25,082 nucleotides of DNA from Saccoglossus kowalevskii (taxonomy: Eukaryota; Hemichordata; Enteropneusta; Harrimaniidae). Below, piece by piece: positions 11,568-20,792 of the stretch (position 1 is its first letter; each line of letters opens with the position of its first letter). The stretch spans positions 82,598 to 107,679 of the forward strand of contig NW_003107598.1 of NCBI RefSeq assembly GCF_000003605.2. The letters are read 5' to 3'. The position numbers and the translations under genes are program-made. A model generated the notes under the pieces. It saw nothing but the letters and a program-made list of their open reading frames with translations, had not been told where the DNA came from and did not search any database.

Positions 11568-12100
11568 AGAATTCACACACGCGCTCATGCATATATTTTT
11601 TAAAAAATTATTTCAGAACAAATGATAAAAAACTTAATCGTACAAATGTGTTCTTAATAATAACTATTACCTATATTGCCTATAAATTTGTTGATGCAAA
11701 AAATGTTATAGGCTAAATATTTTGAGGTTAAAGTTGCCAAATAACAGATTATGCTATGCGACTAGAACCCCAATTATACAGTTAAGTTTTAAACACATCT
11801 CAAGTCCATGTGCTGCTGATATCAAATTATTTTATTTAAAGTCTGAAGTCACCATTGTATGAGATATTTACTGGATTTATCCAATTATAACAGGAGACGG
11901 AAAGACAACACAGCAATTAGTACAAAGAGCAGTGACAGTTTTTGTTCATCAAATCAAAAAAGTTAAATTTGTGAAAATGCTGATATATAAATGAAAATAA
12001 ATGATGAAAAAATAAATAAATAGTTTTTTTTTGTTTTTTTTTAACTTTTAAATATGCATATCTGTTAAATACCAAAATCCAACACAAATTTAAACAAACA

Positions 12101-12310
12101 TCACAAAGTTTCCTTTGTTTTCATAAGCACAGACTGTGCTTCGGGTGTAAAGCTTTCCTGGTCTATAAGATATGAAAGATATTTTAAATCCAACTTAGTT
12201 TTTAAAGAGTTCAAACCGCCTAGATTCAGATCCTCTTTTCTTATCTTATAAGGGCGTTTATCGAGTGAGTACTCAACAGCTTTGCTTTTATTTACTATCT
12301 TTAGCAGCAT
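12101..12310 (-). CDS. unrecognised 69-codon frame inside the TTA transposon
   Basis: An ATG-initiated minus-strand frame begins MLLKIVNKSK and ends MKTKETL with a TAA stop. It is lysine- and leucine-rich with a central stretch KTKLDLKYLSYLID that looks like a folded or helical segment, and it is more protein-like than random frames nearby. The frame stays open upstream for 11 more codons to a stop at 12344-12346, and a different frame there opens with MTTEKAAGREG, so a frameshift or a splice acceptor (CTACAG) close to 12335-12343 is possible. The sequence upstream on this strand runs into the assembly gap, so this could be the last exon or C-terminus of a protein carried by the element. No DDE motif is visible and I do not recognise the family. 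Confidence 0.3.
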   Translation of the reverse strand: MLLKIVNKSKAVEYSLDKRPYKIRKEDLNLGGLNSLKTKLDLKYLSYLIDQESFTPEAQSVLMKTKETL

Positions 12311-12375
12311 AGATTTCCCTCCTTCCTGCAGCCTTTTCTGTAGTCATTTTTGGGCTTTATGCTTCCCCTCCCCTC

Positions 12376-12830
12376 NNNNNNNNNNNNNNNNNNNNNNNNN
12401 NNNNNNNNNNNNNNNNNNNNNNNNNNNNNNNNNNNNNNNNNNNNNNNNNNNNNNNNNNNNNNNNNNNNNNNNNNNNNNNNNNNNNNNNNNNNNNNNNNNN
12501 NNNNNNNNNNNNNNNNNNNNNNNNNNNNNNNNNNNNNNNNNNNNNNNNNNNNNNNNNNNNNNNNNNNNNNNNNNNNNNNNNNNNNNNNNNNNNNNNNNNN
12601 NNNNNNNNNNNNNNNNNNNNNNNNNNNNNNNNNNNNNNNNNNNNNNNNNNNNNNNNNNNNNNNNNNNNNNNNNNNNNNNNNNNNNNNNNNNNNNNNNNNN
12701 NNNNNNNNNNNNNNNNNNNNNNNNNNNNNNNNNNNNNNNNNNNNNNNNNNNNNNNNNNNNNNNNNNNNNNNNNNNNNNNNNNNNNNNNNNNNNNNNNNNN
12801 NNNNNNNNNNNNNNNNNNNNNNNNNNNNNN
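12376..12830. other. assembly gap (455 Ns)
   Basis: The sequence is unknown here. The left side is a pyrimidine tract (CCCCTCCCCTC), which may have contributed to the break. The gap lies wholly inside the TTA transposon, suggesting that repeats prevented assembly. Any reading frame that crosses it is meaningless. Confidence 1.
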
Positions 12831-12968
12831 ATATGGTCTATTAAATGCAAACGCTAAAAAATATGTCAAAATTATGGCAAACCATGATATTTTCAATGCA
12901 CATATAATACATTTTGTAATCATGAATCTGACGACCCCCCCAGGCCGAAGTAACTGCCCAATCCCTTA

Positions 12969-13114
12969 GTTGATTATTTATGTACTTCAACATGATGATA
13001 AGGATTACCCACACTGTTGTAGAACTTTTGAAATCTCAGCAGTCACTGTGGCTGTTAGCGAGTTTCGTCAAAGCGGTTTGACATACAGACATACATGTAT
13101 TTTTAATGGTTTTT
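12969..13114. other. short non-coding stretch after the TTA transposon
   Basis: No feature recognised apart from a short AT-driven frame; it leads into the degenerate repeats. Confidence 0.4.
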
Positions 13115-13345
13115 TCAAGGATTATTTAACGGATTTTAATAAAACTTGGTAGATGCTCTGGGATAAGGCACAAACATGATGAAATTCATGCATATTAATA
13201 CCCTAATTTGCATTTTTTAGCTTTATTTTTCTACCATTATTTCAACCACTCACCAGATTTCAATGAAACTTGGTACATGGGTGCTCTGGGATAATCCACA
13301 GATCTGATTACGTCAGGGTTCAATCCATTCATATTAATTACCCAC
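13115..13345. repeat. two diverged direct repeats, period about 123 bp
   Basis: GGATTTTAATAAAACTTGGT at 13131-13150 is followed by AGATG and CTCTGGGATAA; the pattern recurs from 13254 as CAGATTTCAATGAAACTTGG, then TACATGGGTG and CTCTGGGATAATCCAC. The similarity continues downstream with CATATTAATACCC versus CATATTAATTACCC. The copies are clearly related but diverged. They probably belong to an old tandem or dispersed repeat family. Confidence 0.65.
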
Positions 13346-13439
13346 TTTGTATAAATGGGTTCTCAGGCAATGTTGCAGATAAGGGCATGTAACTTTTGCT
13401 AATTTTTTAGCATCTAACAAGAGATATGACTAACATATC

Positions 13440-13560
13440 AAATGACCATATATAGTCAATCGACCTAAGTAATATGCATAACGTTGTTGCATATGATGGC
13501 ATGCATTAAGTGATATAATAAAGGCATATGGTCATGTGACCTATTTAATATGCATAAATG
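13440..13560. repeat. short diverged direct duplication
   Basis: GACCATATATAGTC...CGACCTAAGTAATATGCATAA (about 13443-13482) recurs as CATATGGTCATGTGACCTATTTAATATGCATAA (about 13526-13558), sharing GACCTA(A/T)(G/T)TAATATGCATAA. It may be part of the same degenerate repeat field as the 123-bp copies. Confidence 0.4.
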
Positions 13561-14372
13561 TAATATTACAGACATTTTTTGTTTTATGGGAATTAGAGAT
13601 GTGACATTTACTTTTAATGTTTTAGCAGTGACAACGTGTGCGTGTGTACGAATATATCAACCATGCATTTTTTCAATTTAATTACGTAAATCAGAAACAA
13701 AATCGAAATGTCTTTTAGTAGTTCAAAAATTGCGTGTGAGTGAAATGACAGTTCATAGTAATGACTAATATTCGGCGTTAATACGGATCATTTGGGAAAC
13801 CGTGCGCCCAATAAGTACTCGATCGATATGATTACTTATAATTTGAGGCAGTTTTCCAAGAATTAAAACGTGTTCGATTATAGCTGCTGTCCAAAGTTGC
13901 TTTGCACGCGATTTTAGGAAATCTTATGTAAATGAAAAAGATCTTTTATTGCATTAACTGTGAACTATGTCAAAGGTCATACATTGTCATCTAATGAAGC
14001 TGGTTACAGTGGCTGGCTGAATGTTGATATTTTCTAACAGAGACATCATATTGTATACGATGAAACACATCACTATTAAAACTGTCCCTGTGAATTATAT
14101 TTCTTGTTCTCTATTGTGTTATACAATGTTTAGTCGGCATGTTATTTGTGTGTTGAAATCGGATTGCATAACGTATGAAAATAAATATATTAAAAATATT
14201 AACTACTAATTGTTTCGAACTTTGTATTCAGATATTATTACCCCCTGTGGAGGACGCATGGCTCATTTTTCAAGACATATTTTGTTGCCCGCAGGCTTGT
14301 TTGTGGTAGTTAATAAGTAACATTCCCAACATGTCTTTGCCCTCGAATAAGTCTTACTTGTGTTGAGTATTA
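13561..14372. other. AT-rich non-coding stretch
   Basis: One TTACGTAA bZIP-type octamer is at 13682-13689. The small frame at 14021-14209 has no recognisable motif. Nothing else seen. Confidence 0.45.
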
Positions 14373-15506
14373 TGTGATGAATTTGTTTTTGCGTATCAGT
14401 ACGGGATCGGGAAAGTCACTTAAACTTTACAGTCAAATAAGACACACTTAACGAAATACGTTTCAACTCTCGTCTTAGTCAGTCAGTCGAGCACTCTATA
14501 AGACACAGCGCCCTGGGGAGAAGTCCCCAAGACTATCGCAAGGCCGACTCAAGACTGCCTCTAGACTGCGTCAAGACTCGCCCCAAGACTCTCCAAGACT
14601 GGACTGCCTCTGTCCTGGTGTACTCGCCAAGACCAACTAAAAACAACTTTATTCATTTTCAAAACCTTAACCAATTACAAAGCAGTTTAAAGACTCTAAG
14701 GCGTAACCTTCAATCATACAGCCAATCACACTAAGTACTGAACACGTCATATTGTTTTGATTAATCGTTCACTACATTAATAACTGCGAATACTAACTGT
14801 CAGAAATAGTAGTCCGAATAGCGACTGTTATCTCGTAATTAGTTCCAAATGAGTCGAGTTCCGTCCAGAACCTCAAATGGGTCGAAACGATGCCAGATAT
14901 AACACAGCCATTCACTCGTAATCAACTAATTAAGTCGATTAACAGATACACAAAACCAAATTCATCACACATCCCTTCACTCAAACTGAGCCATGCCTCC
15001 CGGCATAACACGTTCATAAATCAAAGATACCGTCCTCTACTCATCGTCATATGGGTTAAATACAATACTAATAAAAAGGCATAAATCAAAAGAGTAAAAC
15101 ACGCTGATTAAGTACAATGATTATAAAGTCTAAATACAATGGTTATAATTCAAAAAAAACAAGGGAAAGGCTACCAATAGGCTCGCTTTTCTCAAACAGT
15201 TCGCTGAGGTAACCCTTCGCTGCACTGACACCCGTTACTAAGGTTAGAAACTCTATATCAAAAGGTCAAAAAAACTAAGGCTTGGCGGTGTAACCAAGCG
15301 ATCAGCCAATCGCTGCAGTCGACAGCATGATCACGTGATTACCAGGGATGCGTCGTTGGTTAAAGCATTGCAAAGCGGTAACTAATAAACAGCGAATAAA
15401 AAAGCTATTAATCAAACTCCTGTCATATACGCTTATAAACTTCAACTGAACTCAAAAGTCATTAATCTAAACAAAAGTCGTAAGACAAAGTCGCTATCAT
15501 AACACA
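14373..15506 (-). mobile_element. possible long terminal repeat, minus strand
   Basis: Read on the minus strand, this segment begins TGTGTTATGATAG immediately after a purine-rich, PPT-like CAGAGGAGTAA, and ends ATTCATCACA, so it has TGTG...CACA ends with short imperfect inverted similarity. An AATAAA poly(A) signal lies at 14653-14648 followed by T/G-rich sequence, as expected near the R-U5 boundary. The segment is strongly A+C-biased on the plus strand, unlike the flanks. The bases outside the two ends do not form a matching 4-5-bp duplication, so it is not a simple solo LTR; it could be the 3' LTR of an element whose interior lies at 15507-16376 and whose 5' end is lost. No second LTR copy was seen in the window. 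The boundaries are tentative. Confidence 0.3.
14521..14634. repeat. irregular cluster of (C)AAGACT motifs
   Basis: About eight AAGACT-like words (CCCAAGACT, TCAAGACT, TCTAGACT, TCCAAGACT, GCCAAGACC) occur every 10-25 bp, with GACTGCCTCT repeated twice. This is a short imperfect tandem array within a G+C-rich patch. It falls close after the AATAAA signal of the LTR-like segment on the minus strand, so it may be part of U5. Confidence 0.6.
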
Positions 15507-16157
15507 TTACTCCTCTGGCAAAAAGACGGGGGGGGAAGCTAAAACGATAGACACTACTAAGTTACATATAATCCTGTCAATCATGAACAAAAGCTTGCGT
15601 TATCAAACAATACGTATATAAGCGCACCACCTCTCATCTCAAAAAGCATTAAAAAACGTTACAAAGGTGCTCTCAACTCAAAAAGCGTCAGAAGTATTCC
15701 GTAAACAACAATAACTCTTAAAACGTTGATATCTCTGTACATCGACAAATCTCAAAACTCTTAAAACTCTGAAAAAACTCGTTGGGGCATTATATTCCCC
15801 ATCATATTCCCCATCATATTCCGTACTCATAAACTCACTAAAACTCATTAAAACTTCACAAAACTTATAACACTGTGTTGCAAATACTTGTCCCTGAGGC
15901 GCGCTTAAATCGTTATAAAGGACCTCGCACGTCACTAAATATCATTTCAAAACAAAGATCTGGGCGCTTACATAACATACAATTCAATAAAAAAAAAAAA
16001 ACGTTCAAAAAAAAAACGATAGGAAGAGCAAGCAATACATTACATACTGAACAATAGTGTTGGGATTCTGAAAAAGAGTTCAACGTCTTGAGTTACACAG
16101 TGTCAGTTACAGTGTCCAGCGAGCGATTCTCTACACACTACACAAATAGCTAAAGTT
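15507..16157 (-). other. GAGTTTT-rich low-complexity interior of the LTR-like region
   Basis: On the minus strand this segment is T/G-rich with many GAGTTTT, GTTTTAA and TTTTGAG words. It includes a three-fold 14-15-bp tandem of GGGGAATATGAT at about 15790-15830 and long T runs at about 15990-16016. An 85-codon frame (15935-15678, minus) follows from this simple sequence and I do not regard it as a gene. The C-rich tract and the CAGAGGAGTAA before 15506 could be a PPT region. It is compatible with the non-coding interior of a non-autonomous LTR element. Confidence 0.3.
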
Positions 16158-16376
16158 CTAATCAAAGTCGCTGTAGTCTTCTCCTTTCGTCGCGTTAGTC
16201 CGGGGTCATTCTTTCATCATCATCTTGTCTTTAATGCCGCTCAATTCTTGATTATTCAGTCCTATTCGATACTCGTCCTACCGAAGGGGCTCCGAAGTCT
16301 TCATGTCTTCAGCGTCGTTCATCGGTGCTATACTGTTAACGGCGTTAGTCGTCAAGCGCGGTTTTGTCTCTGCCAT
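16158..16376 (-). pseudogene. degenerate coding-like frame with in-frame stops
   Basis: From an ATG at 16376 a single frame gives polar, protein-like text starting MAETKPRL, interrupted by TAG at 16280-16278 after 32 codons, by TGA at 16208-16206 after 23 more, and ended by TAG at 16160-16158 after 15 more with an acidic tail GEDYSDFD. The block is richer in G+C than its surroundings. The frame is kept across both stops, which suggests point decay of a formerly coding segment. Upstream a stop lies five codons before the ATG. It lies on the same strand as the LTR-like segment and could be the remains of a retroelement gene, but no gag or pol motif is visible. A chance frame is the alternative. 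Confidence 0.25.
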
Positions 16377-16563
16377 CGAGCTGCTAGTTCGTTATATGAC
16401 CTATCCATTAGCTTATAACATAATAGTTGACTGAATCTAATTTCCGTCTAATTCTACGTTAATTAATACCATGCTCTATGAAATATAAATGGTACAGAAA
16501 ATAAATTGGGAATATCATATGCAACTATAAATCTTTAGAGAAAAGTGGTATAAGTAAACTCTG
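16377..16563. other. non-coding spacer
   Basis: AT-rich sequence without recognised features. The LTR-like region's unusual composition fades here. Confidence 0.4.
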
Positions 16564-16745
16564 AACAAATGACTGATAACGATTGACAAACAATCCACAA
16601 AATTAAAGCTGACTTGTACACTACATTACATAGTCATTTACTGGTTCAAAAACACAAAACAAATGAGTGACAACAATTGTTTATAACACAATCCACAAGA
16701 ACAAAACAACTGACAAGTACACAACACTTCATATAATAGTTAAAT
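16564..16745. repeat. diverged tandem duplication, period about 94 bp
   Basis: AACAAATGACTGATAACGAT (from 16564) matches AACAAATGAGTGACAACAAT (from 16658). The two copies continue in step with ACAATCCACAA, CTGAC(T/A)(T/A)GTACAC and ACATAGT/ATAATAGT. The copies are plainly related with scattered differences. There is no sign of coding. Confidence 0.7.
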
Positions 16746-18204
16746 CAGTAAGAAAAAAACTATATAGACTTCATTTTATTCATAAAGTGTTTCGAATAGA
16801 ATGGGTATATAGTCTGCATCACATGTGGCGCCATATGAAACGTGAGGTCTACAACAGACAAATGGCACTGACGCCATCTGAGATAGTTTGTGAACTTTTA
16901 AAATGTTAAGAATAGTCGTTCTCTACTAAAGGACAGAATGTCTTTTTGAAAAGTTTAGAAATGAAAATATGTGCTACTCAAATTAAGGTTCAGAGACCCT
17001 TCACGTATAGAAAGTAGATACAACGAGACCCGGAAGACTAGTTGACAAATAAGATTAACTGTTAAAGCCTATCAAAGCCCTTCCTTACACTTTATCATAT
17101 TAATAGGTGAAAGTTGTGATTTCATAATATGTGTCCTTGCTTGAATGGTGGTATATTCTGACAAGGTTATTGAAAGGTTATCGGTGATGAAATAATCACA
17201 GAAGAGATAAATTGGTTGTGGCAGAACATGTTTTTCTCTTATATACATTATTTTAGGGTATATTGGGTTGAACCCATACAGGAGATTTTGTTTGCATATA
17301 AACTAAGAAATTGTGAATACTCTTACGAGAAGCCAGATTTTTTTTCTTGAAACAGAATTAATGAACGTATTTCAATTATGTTTATGATCCCAAATGCTTA
17401 CGTAGCTACAGAAATGGCATCTAGGATGTTTAAATTGAAATACTCAACCCAGCCTCGTCACCAAGTAGTACGTTTTGACAAAGATAGACATTTCGTGTCA
17501 CGTGATACATAAATCAGTCCGCCATTTTTTGTAGATAGTCTTGTATTGTTAACCGAAATTCAAAATTGTATCCATCACACCATGACGTGGTAACTACATA
17601 ATATTCATCTGTATTAGTTTCGCGCATTATTTATTGTGCATTCCCAGTGAATATGTTACTACTTGAGTCACCTCGAACGAGCCTGCATGTTGTTTACAGG
17701 AAGAAGTGCAAACAAATGAATTACATTTAGAGGAGCAACTGTTTTAGAGAAACTGTAAAATGTGCTATTCGAAAAGTGACAGGTGAAAGCATGATTATGA
17801 TTCCATATCTCACTCGGATAACCACAGGAAAAACATTACCGTAATGGAATCTTTGAAGTTATGGGATATTCTGTATTAGTATTTATCATACTATGAGTTC
17901 AGCTTTGCATGGTATTCACATTAATACTATTCACAGAACATTTATTTAATACGTGACTGTTGCTCGTCCGGCAATGTAAAGTGTTTTTTTTTGCAAATTA
18001 ATCTACAACGTTATTTATAGCCCAACTTACTTAAATGTGTACTTTAAATCAAACAAACTTTTCAATGTGAACTGTTCTTGTCCAATCCTTTAACTATTTC
18101 TAGCCTTCGAGGGTTGTGTTTCACATTGTGCTCGAATCTACGTGATAATCTTTCAATCCTGAATATACACTATAAGCTATCAGCGTTTGTCACTAGAATA
18201 TTAA
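16746..18204. other. AT-rich non-coding stretch
   Basis: A short frame (16667-16909, plus) overlaps the 94-bp duplication and is not convincing. Otherwise nothing was recognised. The last four bases are the TTAA duplication of the next element. Confidence 0.5.
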
Positions 18205-18366
18205 GCCCACCGCACACTGCCTGAACACACTTCGACCAATCTCAATTCATAGCAACACGTCTTGTCAGGACATCTCGAATCAATCGCGAAATCTTAGTAG
18301 TAAGGACTGAACGCAACTAAACGCAGATCTTGTGCTTACCAAAATTCGGACAGTATGCGGTGGGTT
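18205..18366. mobile_element. 162-bp MITE with TTAA duplication
   Basis: The left end carries CCCACCGCACACTGCCTGAA and the reverse complement of the right end carries CCCACCGCATACTGTCCGAA, 17 of 20 matching. TTAA flanks both ends (18201-18204 and 18367-18370). TTAA duplication with ends beginning near CCC is typical of piggyBac-type elements; one base of end length differs (G versus AA before CCC). The interior has no reading frame, so this is a non-autonomous miniature element. Confidence 0.75.
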
Positions 18367-18370
18367 TTAA

Positions 18371-18721
18371 CTTAGTTCCTTCAGTGTAAATTACATACGC
18401 CAAACAAATTGAATAAAACCCGAGACTTTCCAGCAATGCACTTACTTGAAAAAAAAATAGAATTAGGTTTTGTAAGGATTACACATATATACGCGCGTTT
18501 ACTTTACTGGGTGAATTTCACCAAAGACTAAGCAATTACATCAGTCCCAGTCTTAATGTTTTAATAAATATAATTTTAAACACAGATGTATTTTAATATT
18601 TAACAAATTGTGATTGAAATTTCTAGAGCATTTACACATTAACACATCTTATAGTGTACAATACAATCACATATAAATATAGCTTAGTTTCTGATACTGA
18701 GTAGTGTACTTTAATTTTGAT
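18371..18721. other. AT-rich non-coding stretch
   Basis: No gene or repeat recognised. Confidence 0.45.
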
Positions 18722-18777
18722 TATATTTGAATAATATATTTCAAATTATAAACGATTAAATTATCAATAATTTAATC
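18722..18777. repeat. two adjacent AT-rich hairpins
   Basis: GATTAAATTAT (18754-18764) and ATAATTTAATC (18767-18777) are perfect 11-bp arms around a 2-nt loop. Just before, ATTTGAA and TTCAAAT form a second inverted pair (about 18725-18746). The pair could extrude as a cruciform; function is unknown, and AT-rich palindromes are common in such DNA. Confidence 0.5.
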
Positions 18778-20011
18778 TCTACAATAATCCCAGCTGTAAA
18801 TTCACATGACGTCATACAAATGTACGTGCCCATTTGCAGTTAACGTGCCTCAATACCTGTTTACACAATTTCTTGTGGGTGCGAAGTACTTTTCTCTTTA
18901 AGAGATTCAGAATTCTTATTATTATCTAATTCGTATAACTAAGAGTGAAATTGGAACATCGTCTCATTGAGCACGTGTATGGTTTTGATTGCAATGATGT
19001 TAATATATTACGACATTGACGTCGATGTCGTAGATTAAAGATGACATACAAGGCTGTTGGTGTGATTGGCTATAATAAAACCTTGTATATTGCATATTAG
19101 TTTCATCAGTTCTTCAGCGTACTTGAGATTAAGGTAATTTGTTGAGGCGCGGTACGATAAATTGCGTAGTCTGGCAGTTTCATTAGATTCTTGATTATTC
19201 CTGAAATTAAAGTAAAAAAGGGGTCTCGTTACACTTTAAAAAAAAAGAACTTGTTTTTAGTGTATGTTTGTTACGTCACTACTAAACGTTCTTGTTTAGA
19301 CATATGTTGTGTCAGTAAATCTTTCATGTTCAAGTACACATCGTATACTCAGCGGCTGTCCAAGAATTTTAATTACAAACACTGAAAAACAGAGGAAAAT
19401 ACCATGACTATCAGATTATGGTTCATTGATTGATATCTAGTATAGGACTTGACGGTCAATTACACTTGACTCCTAGCTTAAAGCAATATACAATATAATC
19501 AACAATAGTAATCAGGCATGGACTTGGAAATGACATTCTGTTTTATTATTTAAGTTTATGAATGCATGGTTGCGTTGGTATACGCTCATCTTACAGCAGG
19601 GTCATAATACGACATTGATTATACTTTAAATTAATGACATCTCTTCCTAACGTCGTTTTTAACACATAGCTAGAAAAGTGTACATATGAATATATGCAGA
19701 CGTTATATTTAGTATATGAGCCATACGACTTATCTGATTGAAATAAAGAGTGCCCCAAAACAAGCAGAATAGTTCAATGATTAGATAGATAATTAATAAT
19801 TAACACATAATTGTATCACCCGCGGTGAAATCAGACGTACGTCTTTTATCGACACTTCTTCTAGACCAGCATTGATATGGTTGTCTATATACTAGTATTT
19901 GTATATATGAATGAGATTTACAGCACGTGTTGTACACGTCATATATTAAATAGAGCCATTACTTAGAAAACCGAGTTTGTTGTTCATGTCATAGGTAATA
20001 TAAATATATAT
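18778..20011. other. AT-rich non-coding stretch
   Basis: A perfect CRE octamer TGACGTCA is at 18807-18814 and a near match TGACGTCG lies around 19016-19025. The 64-codon frame at 19191-19385 (plus) has no motif. No inverted ends were seen. Confidence 0.45.
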
Positions 20012-20013
20012 TA

Positions 20014-20372
20014 TCAGAGGTACATTACTTGGGGTTTGCAACTACGGTGACATGATACCAAGATCCCGTTTCAATCTCGCTTTCCCATAAAGTTCCAACT
20101 CAGAAAAATGCGGATGCGCATGCCCGAAAAATAGCTGCTCACGATATGACGGATTACATTAACTATATTTTCTGTACATTTTCGAGGTATTACATTTTTC
20201 ACTTTGAATGTGGTAATACATGTTTTATTGTTTTATTACAAACCGCCTATGTCATGTGAGAAGGTCGTAGCATCAGTCTCGCTATCTACGAGATGGGATT
20301 TGAATGGGATCTTGGTATGATGTCACCATACAGTACTATGCACGTTGCAAACCCCTAGTAATGTACCTCTGA
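20014..20372. mobile_element. 359-bp inverted-repeat element (MITE)
   Basis: The left arm TCAGAGGTACATTACTTGGG matches the reverse complement of the right end, TCAGAGGTACATTACTAGGG, and both continue GTTTGCAAC. After an 11-nt length difference the arms resume with GGTGACAT(G/C)ATACCAAGATCCC. The arms are thus about 65-85 bp (20014-20080 and about 20288-20372). TA lies immediately outside each end (20012-20013 and 20373-20374), as for Tc1/mariner-type insertion, but the flanks are AT-rich, so the exact termini and the duplication are uncertain. The interior has no coding potential. It is a non-autonomous element of unknown family. Confidence 0.75.
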
Positions 20373-20374
20373 TA

Positions 20375-20792
20375 TTATAAACTACATCAGTCATCATAGT
20401 TATCATCCTTTGTTTACCCCGTTTATATTATTAATTATGTGAGAAACATATATTGAGCAACACGTTTCCCAAACTATTCAGTGGAACTCGAACCACGCAC
20501 GATTTCCCCTCAAATAGTTCTTAATGGTTGGTTATAGGCGAAATATTTAAAGTCAGTTCGACAAACGTTTGTTTAGGTAACATGCCTTAAGATTTGGTTT
20601 TGAGTGTCAGTCAGAACGAATCGTAAATACATATTTGAACTAGGAGTTTATGTTTCTGTGTAGCTTGTTTAACCAAACTGGTAAACACTTCTATCATCAT
20701 TGTTCTGAATGAGCTTCGTACATTTTTTTCATATATATAGTATTATAAATACCCTACGACAGTGATATGGTGGTTTCTAGAATGGAAGTGAC
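20375..20792. other. non-coding stretch
   Basis: No gene recognised. A sequence near 20478-20500 resembles a tRNA B box on the minus strand but has no A box at the right distance. Confidence 0.4.

Larger units (their letters stand above)
11435..12965. mobile_element. DNA transposon with 32-bp inverted ends and TTA duplication (PIF/Harbinger-like)
   Basis: The left end begins GGGATTGGTCAGTTACTTCG and the reverse complement of the right end begins GGGATTGGGCAGTTACTTCG; both continue GGCCT(A/G) into a G run, giving about 32 bp with two mismatches (11435-11466 and 12934-12965). TTA flanks both ends (11432-11434 and 12966-12968). Inverted ends starting GGG with a 3-bp TTA/TAA duplication are characteristic of PIF/Harbinger elements; Zator is an alternative. 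Three imperfect subterminal repeats with G runs follow the left end. The interior is AT-rich, holds one minus-strand frame (12101-12310), and is interrupted by 455 Ns, so true length and any transposase are unknown. A non-autonomous copy is quite possible. Confidence 0.85.

Noticed and set aside
12282-12923. Reading frames crossing the run of Ns
   Set aside because: They consist almost entirely of unknown residues.
15678-15935. 85-codon minus-strand frame with EYDGEYDGEY repeat
   Set aside because: It is produced by low-complexity GAGTTTT and GGGGAATATGAT repeats.
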